Below are positions 55,677 through 64,000 of a stretch of 64,000 nucleotides of DNA, one piece after another. Made by a program: the position numbers and the translations under genes. Under the pieces are notes generated by a model, which worked only from the letters and a program-made list of their open reading frames with translations, had not been told where the DNA came from and ran no database searches. The stretch's first letter is position 1. The number at the start of each line of letters is the position of its first letter. This stretch comes from Haloarcula regularis (GTDB lineage: Archaea; Halobacteriota; Halobacteria; Halobacteriales; Haloarculaceae), in assembly GCF_029338315.1 (NCBI RefSeq), contig NZ_CP119794.1, forward strand, positions 2,666,001 through 2,730,000, written 5' to 3'.

Positions 55677-56437
55677 CACGCTACCTCCTGGGTTGCCGGC
55701 CGCTCTGTCCTGACGCCTTTCACGACGAGATACAGGGCGAGAGCGATCTCACCGACGACGGCAGTCACGACGACGAGCGTGGCGGCGACCGGTTCGTAGG
55801 CCGGGAGGAGGAAGAAAGTGAAGCTCTCGGTCAGATAGCCGACTGCCGCGAGGACGATCAACCCACCGAGAACCGCGGGAAAGAGGGTGGACCGATAGAG
55901 CAGATATCCCAGAACGATGAGGTGCAGTCCGAAGAATATCCCACCGATCAGGTAGCCGTACGTGTGTGCGGTGAGCAAGAGCAAGACCAGCGCGTCGATT
56001 TGCTCGGGGCTGAAGACACTCAGGTACTCGTCCCCGCTCAGTAGCTGGAGCGCCATATACTGGTTGAGCATGTTGATGCTCGCTATCGCCGGGTGGGCGA
56101 TCAGCCGTAACGACGCGGCCAGCAGTGCCAACGTCCGGCTCACCGGTCTGAGGAGGACGTAGAGTAAGACTGCCACGACGGCGTCGGCCGAAAAGGCGAC
56201 CAGGTCGCTGGCGATACCGAGCCGGAAGAGTTCCTCGGCGGCGACGATGTTCGCGGCAGTCGCCGTCGCATCGCCGGGAACGATGAGCGAGGCGCGGACG
56301 AACCCCTCGCTGAAGCCAGCGGTGACGAAGATCAGCAGATAGAGGAGCCCGGTTATCCGGGCGATGGTCCTGGTCGAAATCGTTCTCTCGGCCGGCGTCT
56401 GCTCGACGCCGACGGACGCAGCGGTTGTAGTTGCCAT
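55676..56437 (-). CDS. DUF4386-family membrane protein
   Basis: 253 residues with six hydrophobic segments. Family marks are ARITGLLYLLIFVTAGFSEGF near the start, ASLRLIAHPAIASINMLNQY in the middle and LGGLIVLAAVGYLTESFTFF. Function unknown; often beside small oxidoreductases. The ATG at 56437 follows an A+T-rich promoter-like stretch. Overlaps the oxidoreductase gene start by one base. Confidence 0.82.
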   Translation of the reverse strand: MATTTAASVGVEQTPAERTISTRTIARITGLLYLLIFVTAGFSEGFVRASLIVPGDATATAANIVAAEELFRLGIASDLVAFSADAVVAVLLYVLLRPVSRTLALLAASLRLIAHPAIASINMLNQYMALQLLSGDEYLSVFSPEQIDALVLLLLTAHTYGYLIGGIFFGLHLIVLGYLLYRSTLFPAVLGGLIVLAAVGYLTESFTFFLLPAYEPVAATLVVVTAVVGEIALALYLVVKGVRTERPATQEVA

Positions 56438-56885
56438 TAGGTGTACCTCTGGGAATCCTGACTGAGCGACACACGTGCTGGACGGCGATACGCCGAAGAC
56501 CGCAGCCCAATCAGCTGTGCACGGTAAGGATCGCTATAATGAGACGACAGTCGACGATATAATCGTTCGTGTCATCTGACCTTTCGATTAGTTATACATG
56601 ACGATCGGTTAGCGGTCTAATGCTACCCTCGATGACCTCGGGTACTCGTAGAGGCGCTACTTACCCGCTCGTCTGAGTCGAAGGGGCCAAAATGAACGAT
56701 GTTCCAGCCCCGCAAACCCGCTGTATCGGCCATGTCGGTGCTGAAAGACCGTTGGATAGTAGAGGAGATGCTGCTGGAACGAAGCAGGCCCTCGGGCCCA
56801 GCTATCCGATAGAAGGGGCGGTATGGTTAGTACCGCCGGGGTACTACCGGAGCGGATGGAGTCATACTCTGCTGGGAATCGGCCG
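56438..56885. other. Gene-free divergent spacer
   Basis: About 450 bases between divergent starts, A+T-rich at 56525-56605. A short plus-strand frame at about 56730 (MSVLKDRWIVEEMLLERS) looks like a fragment of a small regulator but ends in TAG after 26 codons. Nothing firm. Confidence 0.35.
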
Positions 56886-57432
56886 ATGCGACTAGATGGC
56901 CACACAGGGGACGCTTCAACTGGGTATCCGAACACCGTCGAAGACCTGTCGACTGGTGCACGTATCACGTTCCTCGAACGCGGTATCGACGGACAGGGTT
57001 CGTACCTGGTGATGAATGGCGTTCTGCCACCCGGAGTAGACAGCGGGCCCGCCCGGCTTCACCCACGGGCGGTGGCACACTCAGCGGTCGTGGCAGGTCG
57101 AGCCGACGTGACGGTGGGCGACGAAACCCACAGCCTGCTCCCGGGCGAGTCGCTTACAATCGCCGTCGGTGAGGGCCACAGCATCCGGAACAGCGGCACT
57201 GACACACTTGTCGTTCGGACCACGCTACGCCCGCCCGGCGAATTCGAAGCCGCGATCCGGGCGCTCTACGATGCCGGTGCAGGGCCGGCCGGACCTGTTC
57301 GGGGTGGCGGCGGTGCTCTCTCACTTCCGGGCAGACGTGCGTCTCGCGGGGGTACCGTGGGCGCTTCAGCGTCCCCTCTTACGCGTGCTCGCCGGGATTG
57401 CGACACTGCTCGGTCGAAACCCCGTTCCGTAG
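56886..57432 (+). CDS. Cupin-domain protein, frameshifted
   Basis: About 182 residues after repair, from ATG 56886 (MRLDGHTGDASTGYPNTVED). One cupin barrel: LPPGVDSGPARLHPRAVAHSAVVAGRADV, DETHSLLPGESLTIAVGEGHSIRNSG. The frame breaks near 57277-57284; removing one base from GCAGGGCCGG gives DAGAGRPDLFGVAAVLSHFRAD, continuing to the stop at 57432 with PLLRVLAGIATLLGRNPVP. Function unknown, possibly a small-molecule or metal-binding enzyme. Confidence 0.75.
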
Positions 57433-57606
57433 TTCACTGTCCAGTCGCGACCGGTCTCCTGGGACGCGTCCGCTGGCCAACCGCCGAGTACGGGGACGGA
57501 ACATTCTGTGCCTCTCGTAGCGGGCCGACACTCGCCTGACCGGTAGGTGGACCACCTTCGACACGGCTATCTTCTCAGGAGTCTATAGTAAATGAGGTGA
57601 TACGAA

Positions 57607-58335
57607 GTGGCATCGTCAACTAGCCAAGCAGTCGAGAGTATTGAGCGACCTACTGGTGGGCGCCGGTGGAACTACCTGCGGGTCGGCGGTCTGGCCGCGC
57701 TGACCGAGGCGGCGATCTACGTGGCCGGCATCGCGTACTTCCTCGTGGTCCTCGACTTTGCGAACGTCACCGCGCCGCTCCAGCAGGTCGAGCTGTTCGT
57801 GGCGAACCAGACCAGCCTGTACGCGATGTACCTGCTCATCTACGTGGTCTTCGGTATCGTTCTCGTGGCCCTCGTCCTGTCACTCCACGCGCGTCTCAAG
57901 ACCGACGCACCGATGCTGATGGGGGCGACGACCGCGTTCGGGCTGATCTGGGCCGGGCTCGTCATCGCCAGCGGGATGATAGCCAACCTCGCGACGGGCG
58001 TGGTCGTCGACCTCTACGCCACTGATCCGGCGCAGGCGACGACGGTCTGGCTGGCGGTCAGCCCAGTCATCGACGGGCTTGGCGGCGGTAACGAAGTCGT
58101 CGGCGGCATCTGGACCCTCCTCGTAAGCGTGGTCGCGCTACGGGCCCGGGCACTGCACCGAGTGCTGAACTACGTCGGCCTCGTGGTCGGCACGGCAGGC
58201 ATCCTCTCTGCGATCCCGGCACTTGGCGAAGTCGGCGGTGGCATCTTCGGTCTCACGCAGATCGTCTGGTTCGTCGCCCTCGGCATCCTCCTGTTGCGCG
58301 CGAGTCGGCGTGAGGCGACGTCTGCACCGCGCTGA
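57607..58335 (+). CDS. Six-helix membrane protein, DUF4386-like
   Basis: 242 residues from GTG 57607 (VASSTSQAVESIERPTGG). Six hydrophobic segments (for example LAALTEAAIYVAGIAYFLV, LIYVVFGIVLVALVLSL, TQIVWFVALGILLL). General layout and the GIWTLLVSVVALR segment recall DUF4386 proteins. It lies beside a second such protein. Function unknown. Confidence 0.7.
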   Translation: MASSTSQAVESIERPTGGRRWNYLRVGGLAALTEAAIYVAGIAYFLVVLDFANVTAPLQQVELFVANQTSLYAMYLLIYVVFGIVLVALVLSLHARLKTDAPMLMGATTAFGLIWAGLVIASGMIANLATGVVVDLYATDPAQATTVWLAVSPVIDGLGGGNEVVGGIWTLLVSVVALRARALHRVLNYVGLVVGTAGILSAIPALGEVGGGIFGLTQIVWFVALGILLLRASRREATSAPR

Positions 58336-58354
58336 TATGTAAACACCTCTTCCG

Positions 58355-58510
58355 ATGAACGAGCGCATCGCCACGTGGTCGCCGGTGTCGCCGCCGGCCG
58401 ACTGGGCCACAGTTCGAGTAAGATGGACGCGATGGAACCACGTCAGAACGACAGCAGCAGTGCTCTCGTTTGCACTGTATCTCGCCGCGGTCGCGTCGTT
58501 TGGTTCGTAG
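58355..58510 (+). pseudogene. C-terminal remnant of a DUF1772 (anthrone oxygenase-like) protein
   Basis: 51 codons from ATG 58355: NERIATWSPVSPPADW and RWTRWNHVRTTAAVLSFALYL, ending SFGS. This matches the last third of DUF1772 membrane proteins, in which NxRIA-W and a W-x-R-x-H pattern precede the last helix. The three upstream helices are absent, so it is truncated. It sits among related small membrane-protein genes. Confidence 0.6.
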
Positions 58511-58574
58511 GCGGTGCCGTCCTTCCTATCTCTGAAACAACAAATTAGGTGGCCCCAGACCATAGTGGTAACAT

Positions 58575-60797
58575 ATGACACATCACGAGAGACACGACAA
58601 CGCTGAGAAGGGCGGTATGAACGAGGGGTCCTCGGGCCAGGGACGGGACCGAGATCACAACCGGTCGCCGCCAGAGAATACCGCACACGGACATCACGCC
58701 GGCCGGGACCAAACCTCCGTGAGTGGACAGACGCGAGCACACGGCACGGATGGCGAGCATGGTGGGGACGGCGGTCACGGCGGCATGCACGAAGGCCACG
58801 AGCAGCTGTTCCGGCGGCGGTTCGTCGTCTCGACGCTTTTGTCGATTCCCGTGCTCCTCTACAGCGCGACGCTGCAGGAGTGGCTGGGCTTCTCCGTACC
58901 GGTGTTCCCCGGCAGCGAGTGGATCAACCCCGTCTTCGCCGTGGTCGTCTTCGCCTACGGTGGCGTTCCCTTCCTGAAGATGGCCGTCCCGGAGCTACGG
59001 GACCGGTCGCCCGGGATGATGACGCTCATCTCGATGGCGATCACCGTCGCGTTCGTCTACAGCCTCGCGAGCGTGGTCGTCCCCACGACTGCGGCGTTCT
59101 TCTGGGAACTGGTGACGCTCATCGACATCATGCTCTTGGGCCACTGGATCGAGATGCGGAGCGTCCGTCGGGCGTCGAGCGCGCTGGACGAGCTGGCCAA
59201 ACTGATCCCCGACACCGCCGAGCGAATCACCGAGACGGGCGACATCGAGGAGGTCTCCGTGAACGACCTCGACGAGGGTGATCTCGTCCTGGTACGCCCG
59301 GGCGCCAGCGTCCCTGCCGACGGCGTCGTCGAGGAGGGCGACTCCGAGGTGAACGAAGCGATGATCACCGGCGAGTCGAAGCCGGTCACCAAGGACCCGG
59401 GCGACGAGGTGATCGCCGGAACGGTCAACGGCGACGGGAGTCTCCGGGTACGAATCGCCGCGACGGGCGAGGAGACGACGCTGGCCGGGATCATGCGGCT
59501 GGTCGAAGACGCCCAGCAGAGCAAGTCGAAGACGCAGATATTCGCCGACCGGGCCGCCGGGTGGCTGTTCTACGTGGCCGTCGCGTCCGCCATCGTAACG
59601 GGTGTCGGCTGGACCGTCGCCACGACGTTCGACGTGGGGGTCATCGAACGCGTGGTCACGGTGCTGGTCATCGCCTGTCCGCACGCGCTCGGCCTCGCGA
59701 TTCCCCTGGTCGTCGCCATCAACACGTCGCTGGCCGCACGGAACGGTATGCTCGTCCGGGATCGGATCGCCATGGAACAGGCCCGGGAACTCGACGTGAT
59801 CGTCTTCGACAAGACGGGGACCCTCACGGAAGGCGAGCAGGGCGTCGTAGCGGTCGAGACGGTCGAGGGTGTCACGGAAGACGAGGCGCTGGGACTGGCG
59901 GCGGCCGTCGAGGCCGACTCCGAGCACATGATCGCCGAGGCCATCCGCGACCTGGCCGCCGAGCGCAACGTCGACGGTCCGCGGGCGACCGACTTCGAGG
60001 CGATCAAGGGACGCGGCGTTCGGGCACGCGTCGACGGAGCGGTCGTCCACGTCGGCGGGCCGAACCTCCTCTCGACCGTCGAGAGCGAGATCCCGGACGA
60101 ACTTCGGAGATTTGCCGAGCGGTCCGGACAGAACGCACGCACGGTCGTGTATCTCCTTCGCGACGGTGACCCCGTCGCGGCGTTCGCCCTGGCGGACGTG
60201 ATACGCGAGGCGAGCTACCACGTCGTCGATGCGCTCCACGAACTCGGCATCGAGGTGGCGATGCTCACCGGTGATTCCGAGGACGTCGCCACCGCGGTCG
60301 CCGCCGAGCTCGACATCGATACGGTGTTCGCAGAGGTCCTGCCCGAAGACAAGGACGAAAAGATCCAGGAACTTCAAGAACAGGGGCACCTCGTGGCCAT
60401 GGTGGGCGACGGCGTGAACGACGCCCCGGCGCTCACCCGAGCCGACGTCGGCATCGCCATCGGCTCCGGGACGGACGTCGCGGTACAGTCGGCGGATATC
60501 ATCCTCGTGCAGAACGACCCGACGGACGTGGTTCGGCTCGTGAAACTCAGCACGGCGAGCTATCGGAAGATGCAGGAAAACCTCGTCTGGGCCGCCGGGT
60601 ACAACGTCTTCGCCATCCCACTCGCCGCTGGGGTCCTGGCTCCGATCGGTATCTTGCTCTCGCCAGCGGTGGGTGCGCTATTGATGTCGCTCTCGACGGT
60701 GATCGTCGCGATCAACGCGCAGTTTCTCCGACGGGCGGACTTGGAACTCCCAGCACTGGGCGCATCCGCTCTCGGGACCCACCATCCCGCGGACTGA
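58575..60797 (+). CDS. copB: P1B-type copper/silver-transporting ATPase with CPH motif (CopB type)
   Basis: 740 residues, complete. His-rich N-terminus of 75 residues ([22 protein letters not shown]). Transport site Cys-Pro-His ([12 protein letters not shown], 368-370), the P1B-3 pattern of CopB; TGES at 265-268 (actuator); phosphorylation Asp412 in DKTGT; HMIAEA in the nucleotide-binding domain; [10 protein letters not shown] hinge. Exports Cu(I)/Cu(II) or Ag from the cytosol. No CopZ or regulator is beside it. The upstream genes are unrelated, so it has its own promoter. Confidence 0.93.
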   Translation: MTHHERHDNAEKGGMNEGSSGQGRDRDHNRSPPENTAHGHHAGRDQTSVSGQTRAHGTDGEHGGDGGHGGMHEGHEQLFRRRFVVSTLLSIPVLLYSATLQEWLGFSVPVFPGSEWINPVFAVVVFAYGGVPFLKMAVPELRDRSPGMMTLISMAITVAFVYSLASVVVPTTAAFFWELVTLIDIMLLGHWIEMRSVRRASSALDELAKLIPDTAERITETGDIEEVSVNDLDEGDLVLVRPGASVPADGVVEEGDSEVNEAMITGESKPVTKDPGDEVIAGTVNGDGSLRVRIAATGEETTLAGIMRLVEDAQQSKSKTQIFADRAAGWLFYVAVASAIVTGVGWTVATTFDVGVIERVVTVLVIACPHALGLAIPLVVAINTSLAARNGMLVRDRIAMEQARELDVIVFDKTGTLTEGEQGVVAVETVEGVTEDEALGLAAAVEADSEHMIAEAIRDLAAERNVDGPRATDFEAIKGRGVRARVDGAVVHVGGPNLLSTVESEIPDELRRFAERSGQNARTVVYLLRDGDPVAAFALADVIREASYHVVDALHELGIEVAMLTGDSEDVATAVAAELDIDTVFAEVLPEDKDEKIQELQEQGHLVAMVGDGVNDAPALTRADVGIAIGSGTDVAVQSADIILVQNDPTDVVRLVKLSTASYRKMQENLVWAAGYNVFAIPLAAGVLAPIGILLSPAVGALLMSLSTVIVAINAQFLRRADLELPALGASALGTHHPAD

Positions 60798-61267
60798 AAT
60801 CGTTCGGCGCTCGGCGTGCGTTTCATTCTGAACGCCGTCACAGCGTTGCATGACGAGTCGGTGCGGGATAGCGATATCATCCACCGACGACCGGAGTGGC
60901 GTTCGATAGGGCCGCCCACCGCTTCAAATAGCTCGAAACGAGTACTCTCCCCCTTCGTCCAGTGGGAACCAACGGCAGTTACTAACCGAATCATTCAGTA
61001 TTATTGTTATATCTCCCTCCGTTCGCCCGAGCGACCGCCATCGAATCGCGAGTTTTCTGGCGGTTACCTACGCCTTCATTAAGACGAGATTGTTCTGACT
61101 GCACACCTGCGAGGGAGCCTCTCAGGAAAAAACGGCCATCAATCAACCAGTAAGCGGATGGGCCCTGCCGGATTGTGAACCGACTGCAGACTCACTCCGT
61201 TCGTCTGCCGGGGTTCAAATCCGATATATGACACATTCCGCTCGTCGCGTCCGCTCCTCACAGAATG
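60798..61267. other. Gene-free region with a partial tRNA copy
   Basis: 470 bases. An A+T-rich stretch at 60985-61020 (CAGTATTATTGTTATATC) is followed by TGGGCCCTGCCGGATT at 61159-61174, identical to the first bases of the tRNA gene at 61268 (its 3' end), with GTGAACC next to it. A T-arm-like GGTTCAAATCC occurs at about 61213. These are tRNA-derived scraps, perhaps from past integration events. Confidence 0.55.
61159..61174. repeat. Partial copy of the tRNA(CAT) 3' end
   Basis: TGGGCCCTGCCGGATT is an exact direct repeat of 61268-61283, starting exactly at the tRNA discriminator base, then diverging by one inserted base (GTGAACC against TGAACC). Such copies of tRNA 3' ends are att-site footprints of tRNA-targeting integrases. 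Confidence 0.6.
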
Positions 61268-61342
61268 TGGGCCCTGCCGGATTTGAACCAGCGCTCAATC
61301 GGTTATGAGCCGATCGCTTTAACCAGACTAAGCTAAGGGCCC
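61268..61342 (-). tRNA. tRNA with CAT anticodon (tRNA-Ile2 or elongator Met)
   Basis: 75-base cloverleaf on the minus strand: acceptor GGGCCCT pairing with AGGGCCC, D stem GCTT/AAGC, anticodon stem ATCGG/CCGAT with loop CTCATAA (anticodon CAT) and T arm GCTGG-TTCAAAT-CCGGC; discriminator A. The GGGCCC acceptor is more like the Ile2 (agmatidine-modified CAU) type than Met, but the two cannot be told apart firmly. CCA not encoded. Confidence 0.88.
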
Positions 61343-61508
61343 TCGTCGTCGTATTCTTGAGTCCGCGTCTTTAGCCTGTCGGGTCACCATCGGCAGCTTC
61401 CGCCCCGACCCGGGCCGGCGGCGATAGACGCCGGACAGTTCACGCCCGGTCGATGACAGGCGCCGGTCCTCGGAGCCGACGCTCCTCGCGTGGTGTCGCC
61501 CGCAGAAA

Positions 61509-61531
61509 GACGCCACCGCCAGGGCTCGAAC
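61509..61531. repeat. Partial copy of the tRNA-Asn 3' end (att-like)
   Basis: GACGCCACCGCCAGGGCTCG plus AAC is an exact 23-base direct repeat of 61664-61686, which is the tRNA-Asn 3' end with two flanking bases. The copies are 155 bases apart and nothing coding lies between. Probably an att footprint of an element that has been lost. Confidence 0.65.
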
Positions 61532-61665
61532 AGGTGCGAGACGGTCCTGCTCGCCTCCGTTCGTCGGCTGCGCGGGCTCCGACTCGCGTGTTCGAGCCTG
61601 GCGTGTCGGGTCGACACTGTTCACGGATGGCTCGCTCCGCTCGCCATCGTGTTCACAGAAGACGA

Positions 61666-61738
61666 CGCCACCGCCAGGGCTCGAACCTGGGACAACCACG
61701 TTAACAGCGTGGTGCTCTACCAACTGAGCTACGGCGGC
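61666..61738 (-). tRNA. tRNA-Asn (GTT)
   Basis: 73-base cloverleaf on the minus strand: acceptor GCCGCCG/CGGTGGC, D arm GCTC-AGTTGGTA-GAGC, anticodon stem CCACG/CGTGG with loop CTGTTAA (anticodon GTT), T arm CCAGG-TTCGAGC-CCTGG, discriminator G. No intron. CCA is not encoded, in keeping with the cca gene just downstream. Confidence 0.95.
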
Positions 61739-61833
61739 TTGTTGCATTCCGAGGTAGTCGGAGTTGTCAAATAGGGCTTTCGCTTCCGCCCGGCATCGAC
61801 ACGCTTTCACGCACTCTGTAGAAAGGGCGGGGT

Positions 61834-63225
61834 ATGAGCGACGAGTTCGACGCGGTCGTCGACCGGGTGCGCGAGCGGGTGTCGCCCTCGCCCGACGAGC
61901 GCCAGCGGCTTCAGGGGGTCGCAGACGCGGTGATGGACCGGGCTCGCGACGCCGTCGCCGACCTCCCCGTCGCGGCGACGGTGCTCCAGGTCGGGTCGAC
62001 GGCACGGGGCACCTGGACGGCGGGGGACCGCGACATCGACGTCTTCGTGTCGTTCCCGACCGACCTGGACCGCGAGACGCTCGAGCGCTACGGCCTCGAG
62101 GTGGGCCACGCCGTCCTGCCCGACGGGCGCGAGGAGTACGCCGAACATCCATACGTCGTCGGCGAGCGCGAGGGCTACGACGTCGACCTGGTCCCGTGTT
62201 ACGACGTGGCCTCGGCGACGGCCATCCGCTCGGCCGTCGACCGGACGCCGTTCCACACGCGCTACCTCGAGACGCACCTGGACGAGGACCTGGCCGACGA
62301 GATCAGGGTGACAAAGCAGTTCCTCAAGGGCATCGGCGTCTACGGGAGCGACCTCCGGACCAGGGGCTTCTCGGGGTACCTGACGGAGCTGCTGGTGCTC
62401 GCGTACGGGGGGTTCGGGCCGCTGCTCTCGGCGGCCGCCGACTGGCACCCGCCGGTCGAACTCGACCCGGAAGCCCACGGGGAGGCGTCGTTCGACGATC
62501 CGCTGGTCGTCATCGACCCGACGGACCCCGAGCGCAACGTCGCCGCCGTCTGTTCGGCCGAGAACGTCGCCCGTTTCCAGCACTACGCCCGGGCGATGCT
62601 CTCGGACCCGCGCGAGTCGCTGTTCGACCCCGCTGTCCCCGACCCGTACGATGCCGCCGCCGTCCGCGCGGCCATCGAGCGACGGGGCACGACGCCGGTT
62701 GCGCTGCGGTTCGACGCGCCCGACGTCGTCGAGGACCAGCTCTGGCCGCAGCTGCGCAAGTCGCTCGGCGGACTCACCGGCGCTCTGGACCGCCGGGGGT
62801 TCGACGTCCTGCGGTCGGCCACCTTCGCGAGCGCCGGGACCGACGCCAACTCGGCGCGGACCGACCACGACGAGGCTGTCTTTCTCCTCGAACTCGCCGT
62901 GGTCGAACGCCCGGCGATAGAGCGCCACGAGGGGCCGCCGGTCCACGTCCGCGAGCACGCGACGGGGTTCTACGACCGCTATGCCGACGACCCGGCTGTC
63001 GCGGGCCCGTACGTCGCCGGCGACCGCTACGTCGTCGAGCGGCCACGCGAGTTCACCTCGGCCGTTGCCCTCCTCCGAAGCGACGCCGTCTTCGACGTCA
63101 GCCTCGGCCCGCACGTCGAGGCGACACTCGAGTCGGGCTACGAGGTGCTCGTCGGTGACGAACTCACGGCGCTCGCGGACGCCTTCGGCGTCGAGTTGGC
63201 CGGTTACTTCGACCCGAAGCCCTGA
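61834..63225 (+). CDS. cca: CCA-adding enzyme (archaeal class I tRNA nucleotidyltransferase)
   Basis: 463 residues. Adds or repairs the CCA end of tRNAs, which matches the tRNA genes here that lack encoded CCA. Catalytic nucleotidyltransferase motif GSTARGTWTAGDRDIDVFV with the Asp-x-Asp metal pair, then YDVDLVPCYDV (third Asp), HTRYLETHL, VTKQFLKGIGVYGSDLRTRGFSGYL and PDPRESLFDP-type region SDPRESLFDP. The tail is the archaeal class I tail domain. Its stop overlaps the next gene by 22 bases, convergent. Confidence 0.95.
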   Translation: MSDEFDAVVDRVRERVSPSPDERQRLQGVADAVMDRARDAVADLPVAATVLQVGSTARGTWTAGDRDIDVFVSFPTDLDRETLERYGLEVGHAVLPDGREEYAEHPYVVGEREGYDVDLVPCYDVASATAIRSAVDRTPFHTRYLETHLDEDLADEIRVTKQFLKGIGVYGSDLRTRGFSGYLTELLVLAYGGFGPLLSAAADWHPPVELDPEAHGEASFDDPLVVIDPTDPERNVAAVCSAENVARFQHYARAMLSDPRESLFDPAVPDPYDAAAVRAAIERRGTTPVALRFDAPDVVEDQLWPQLRKSLGGLTGALDRRGFDVLRSATFASAGTDANSARTDHDEAVFLLELAVVERPAIERHEGPPVHVREHATGFYDRYADDPAVAGPYVAGDRYVVERPREFTSAVALLRSDAVFDVSLGPHVEATLESGYEVLVGDELTALADAFGVELAGYFDPKP

Positions 63226-64000
63226 GCGGCCAGCTCGTCCAGGACGTCGCGCGCCTCGTCGCTGACCTCGTCGCCGGGTTCCATGGGCGTGTACCCGTCG
63301 AACACCTCGTGGACCATCGTGACCGAGTCGGCCAGCGTGTCCAGTCCGTATCCGCCCTCGAGGACGAAGCCGAGGCCGGCGTCACAGTCGGTGGCGGCCT
63401 CGCGGACCCGTTCGGCCATCGCGCCGTACCCCTCCGTCGAGACGCGCATCCGCGAGATGGGGTCGTGCTCGTGGGCGTCGAAGCCGGCGCTGACGAGCAG
63501 GAGGTCGGGGTCGTAGTCGACGATGGCTGGCGCGATGGCCTCGTCGATGGCCGCGAGGTAGTCGGCGGTGTCCGCGCCGGGCTGGTACTTGACGTTGAGG
63601 TTCGTCCCCGCGGCGTCGCCGGCACCCGTCTCGGCTATCGCGCCGGTCCCGGGGTAGAGCCCGTCCTCGTGGATGGAGGCATAGAAGACATCGTCGCGGT
63701 CGTAGAAGATGTCCTGGGTCCCGTTGCCGTGGTGGACGTCCCAGTCGAAGATGGCGACGCGGTCGGCGTCGGCCTCCAGGGCCGCCTGCGCGGCGACGGC
63801 CACGTTGTTGATGAAGCAAAACCCCATCGCGTCGTCCTCGACGGCGTGGTGGCCGGGCGGTCGGCCGAGCGAGAACGGCGTATCGCGGGCGACCGGGCCA
63901 TCGAGCGCCGCCTCAGCAGCCCAGACGGCCAGGCCCGCCGAGGCGAGCGAGGCCTCCCACGTCGCCTCGACCGCGACGGTATCGGCGTCCCAGTTCCCGC
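63204..64000 (-). CDS. Histone deacetylase/AcuC/AphA-family protein (5' end outside window)
   Basis: The frame is open from the window end (first full codon at 63998), so the N-terminus is missing. Zinc deacetylase motifs: GRPPGHHAVED (catalytic His pair), FCFINNVAVAA, FDWDVHHGNGTQDIFY (zinc Asp and His), SAGFDAHEHDP (zinc Asp) and VLEGGYGLDTL (transition-state region). About 265 residues are visible. In haloarchaea these enzymes deacetylate acetyl-lysine or polyamines; target unknown. Overlaps the end of cca. Confidence 0.92.
   Translation of the reverse strand, partial: GNWDADTVAVEATWEASLASAGLAVWAAEAALDGPVARDTPFSLGRPPGHHAVEDDAMGFCFINNVAVAAQAALEADADRVAIFDWDVHHGNGTQDIFYDRDDVFYASIHEDGLYPGTGAIAETGAGDAAGTNLNVKYQPGADTADYLAAIDEAIAPAIVDYDPDLLLVSAGFDAHEHDPISRMRVSTEGYGAMAERVREAATDCDAGLGFVLEGGYGLDTLADSVTMVHEVFDGYTPMEPGDEVSDEARDVLDELAAQGFGSK

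Noticed and set aside
61141..61740. CRISPR-like repeats
   Set aside because: The repeats are tRNA 3'-end copies and local GCTCGC-type palindromes; there is no regular repeat-spacer array anywhere in the window.

Overview
The window is haloarchaeal (class Halobacteria). Evidence: high G+C coding sequence with strongly acidic proteins, twin-arginine lipoprotein signals with an AGC lipobox (740, 8626, 19863 genes), the haloarchaeal type of malate synthase, an archaeal CCA-adding enzyme, an archaeal type IV pilin, and an IS5/ISH1-like insertion sequence. Genus cannot be fixed from sequence reading alone.

Layout. 1-367: end of a membrane protein. 740-14376: nitrogen-compound region: an urea/amide-type ABC importer (urtABCDE), two amidase-signature enzymes of which one is allophanate-hydrolase-like, a second importer binding protein, a hydantoinase/dihydropyrimidinase, a biuret-hydrolase-like isochorismatase-fold enzyme, a third amidase and a decayed urtE fragment. 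Read together this looks like uptake and stepwise hydrolysis of biuret or a related ureide/amide to ammonia. 14443-14816: truncated haemoglobin. 15392-25520: sugar or sugar-acid region: decayed and intact enolase-superfamily dehydratases, IclR regulator, mutarotase-like protein, a CUT2-type sugar ABC importer whose permease carries a Yip1-like tail, and a Gfo/Idh/MocA dehydrogenase. 25926-36046: mixed housekeeping and accessory genes, including two DtxR-type iron boxes, an Asp/Glu-racemase-like protein, a P1 peptidase, a class III nucleotidyl cyclase fused to a methyltransferase, an acetyltransferase, a phosphoesterase and CbiA. 36447-44377: organic-acid metabolism: FAH-family hydrolase, a large FAD/Fe-S D-lactate-dehydrogenase-type fusion, glyoxalase-fold protein, malate synthase, IclR regulator, 3-hydroxyacyl-CoA-dehydrogenase-like protein. 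45134-52463: ABC exporter, SPFH protein and haloarchaeal membrane proteins of unknown role. 52651-54616: a type IV pilin gene split by a complete insertion sequence with an 8-bp target duplication, plus a second IS remnant. 54642-60797: oxidoreductase/DUF4386/cupin genes and a CPH-type copper P-type ATPase. 61268-64000: two tRNA genes with partial 3'-end copies beside them, cca, and a partial histone-deacetylase-family gene.

A feature of the whole window is that at least thirteen otherwise well-conserved reading frames are broken by single small indels, most of them at homopolymers (C7, G7, C5, C4, G4, A3). This points to base-level errors in a draft or long-read sequence rather than biology, so frameshifted genes are described here as if intact, with the break located.
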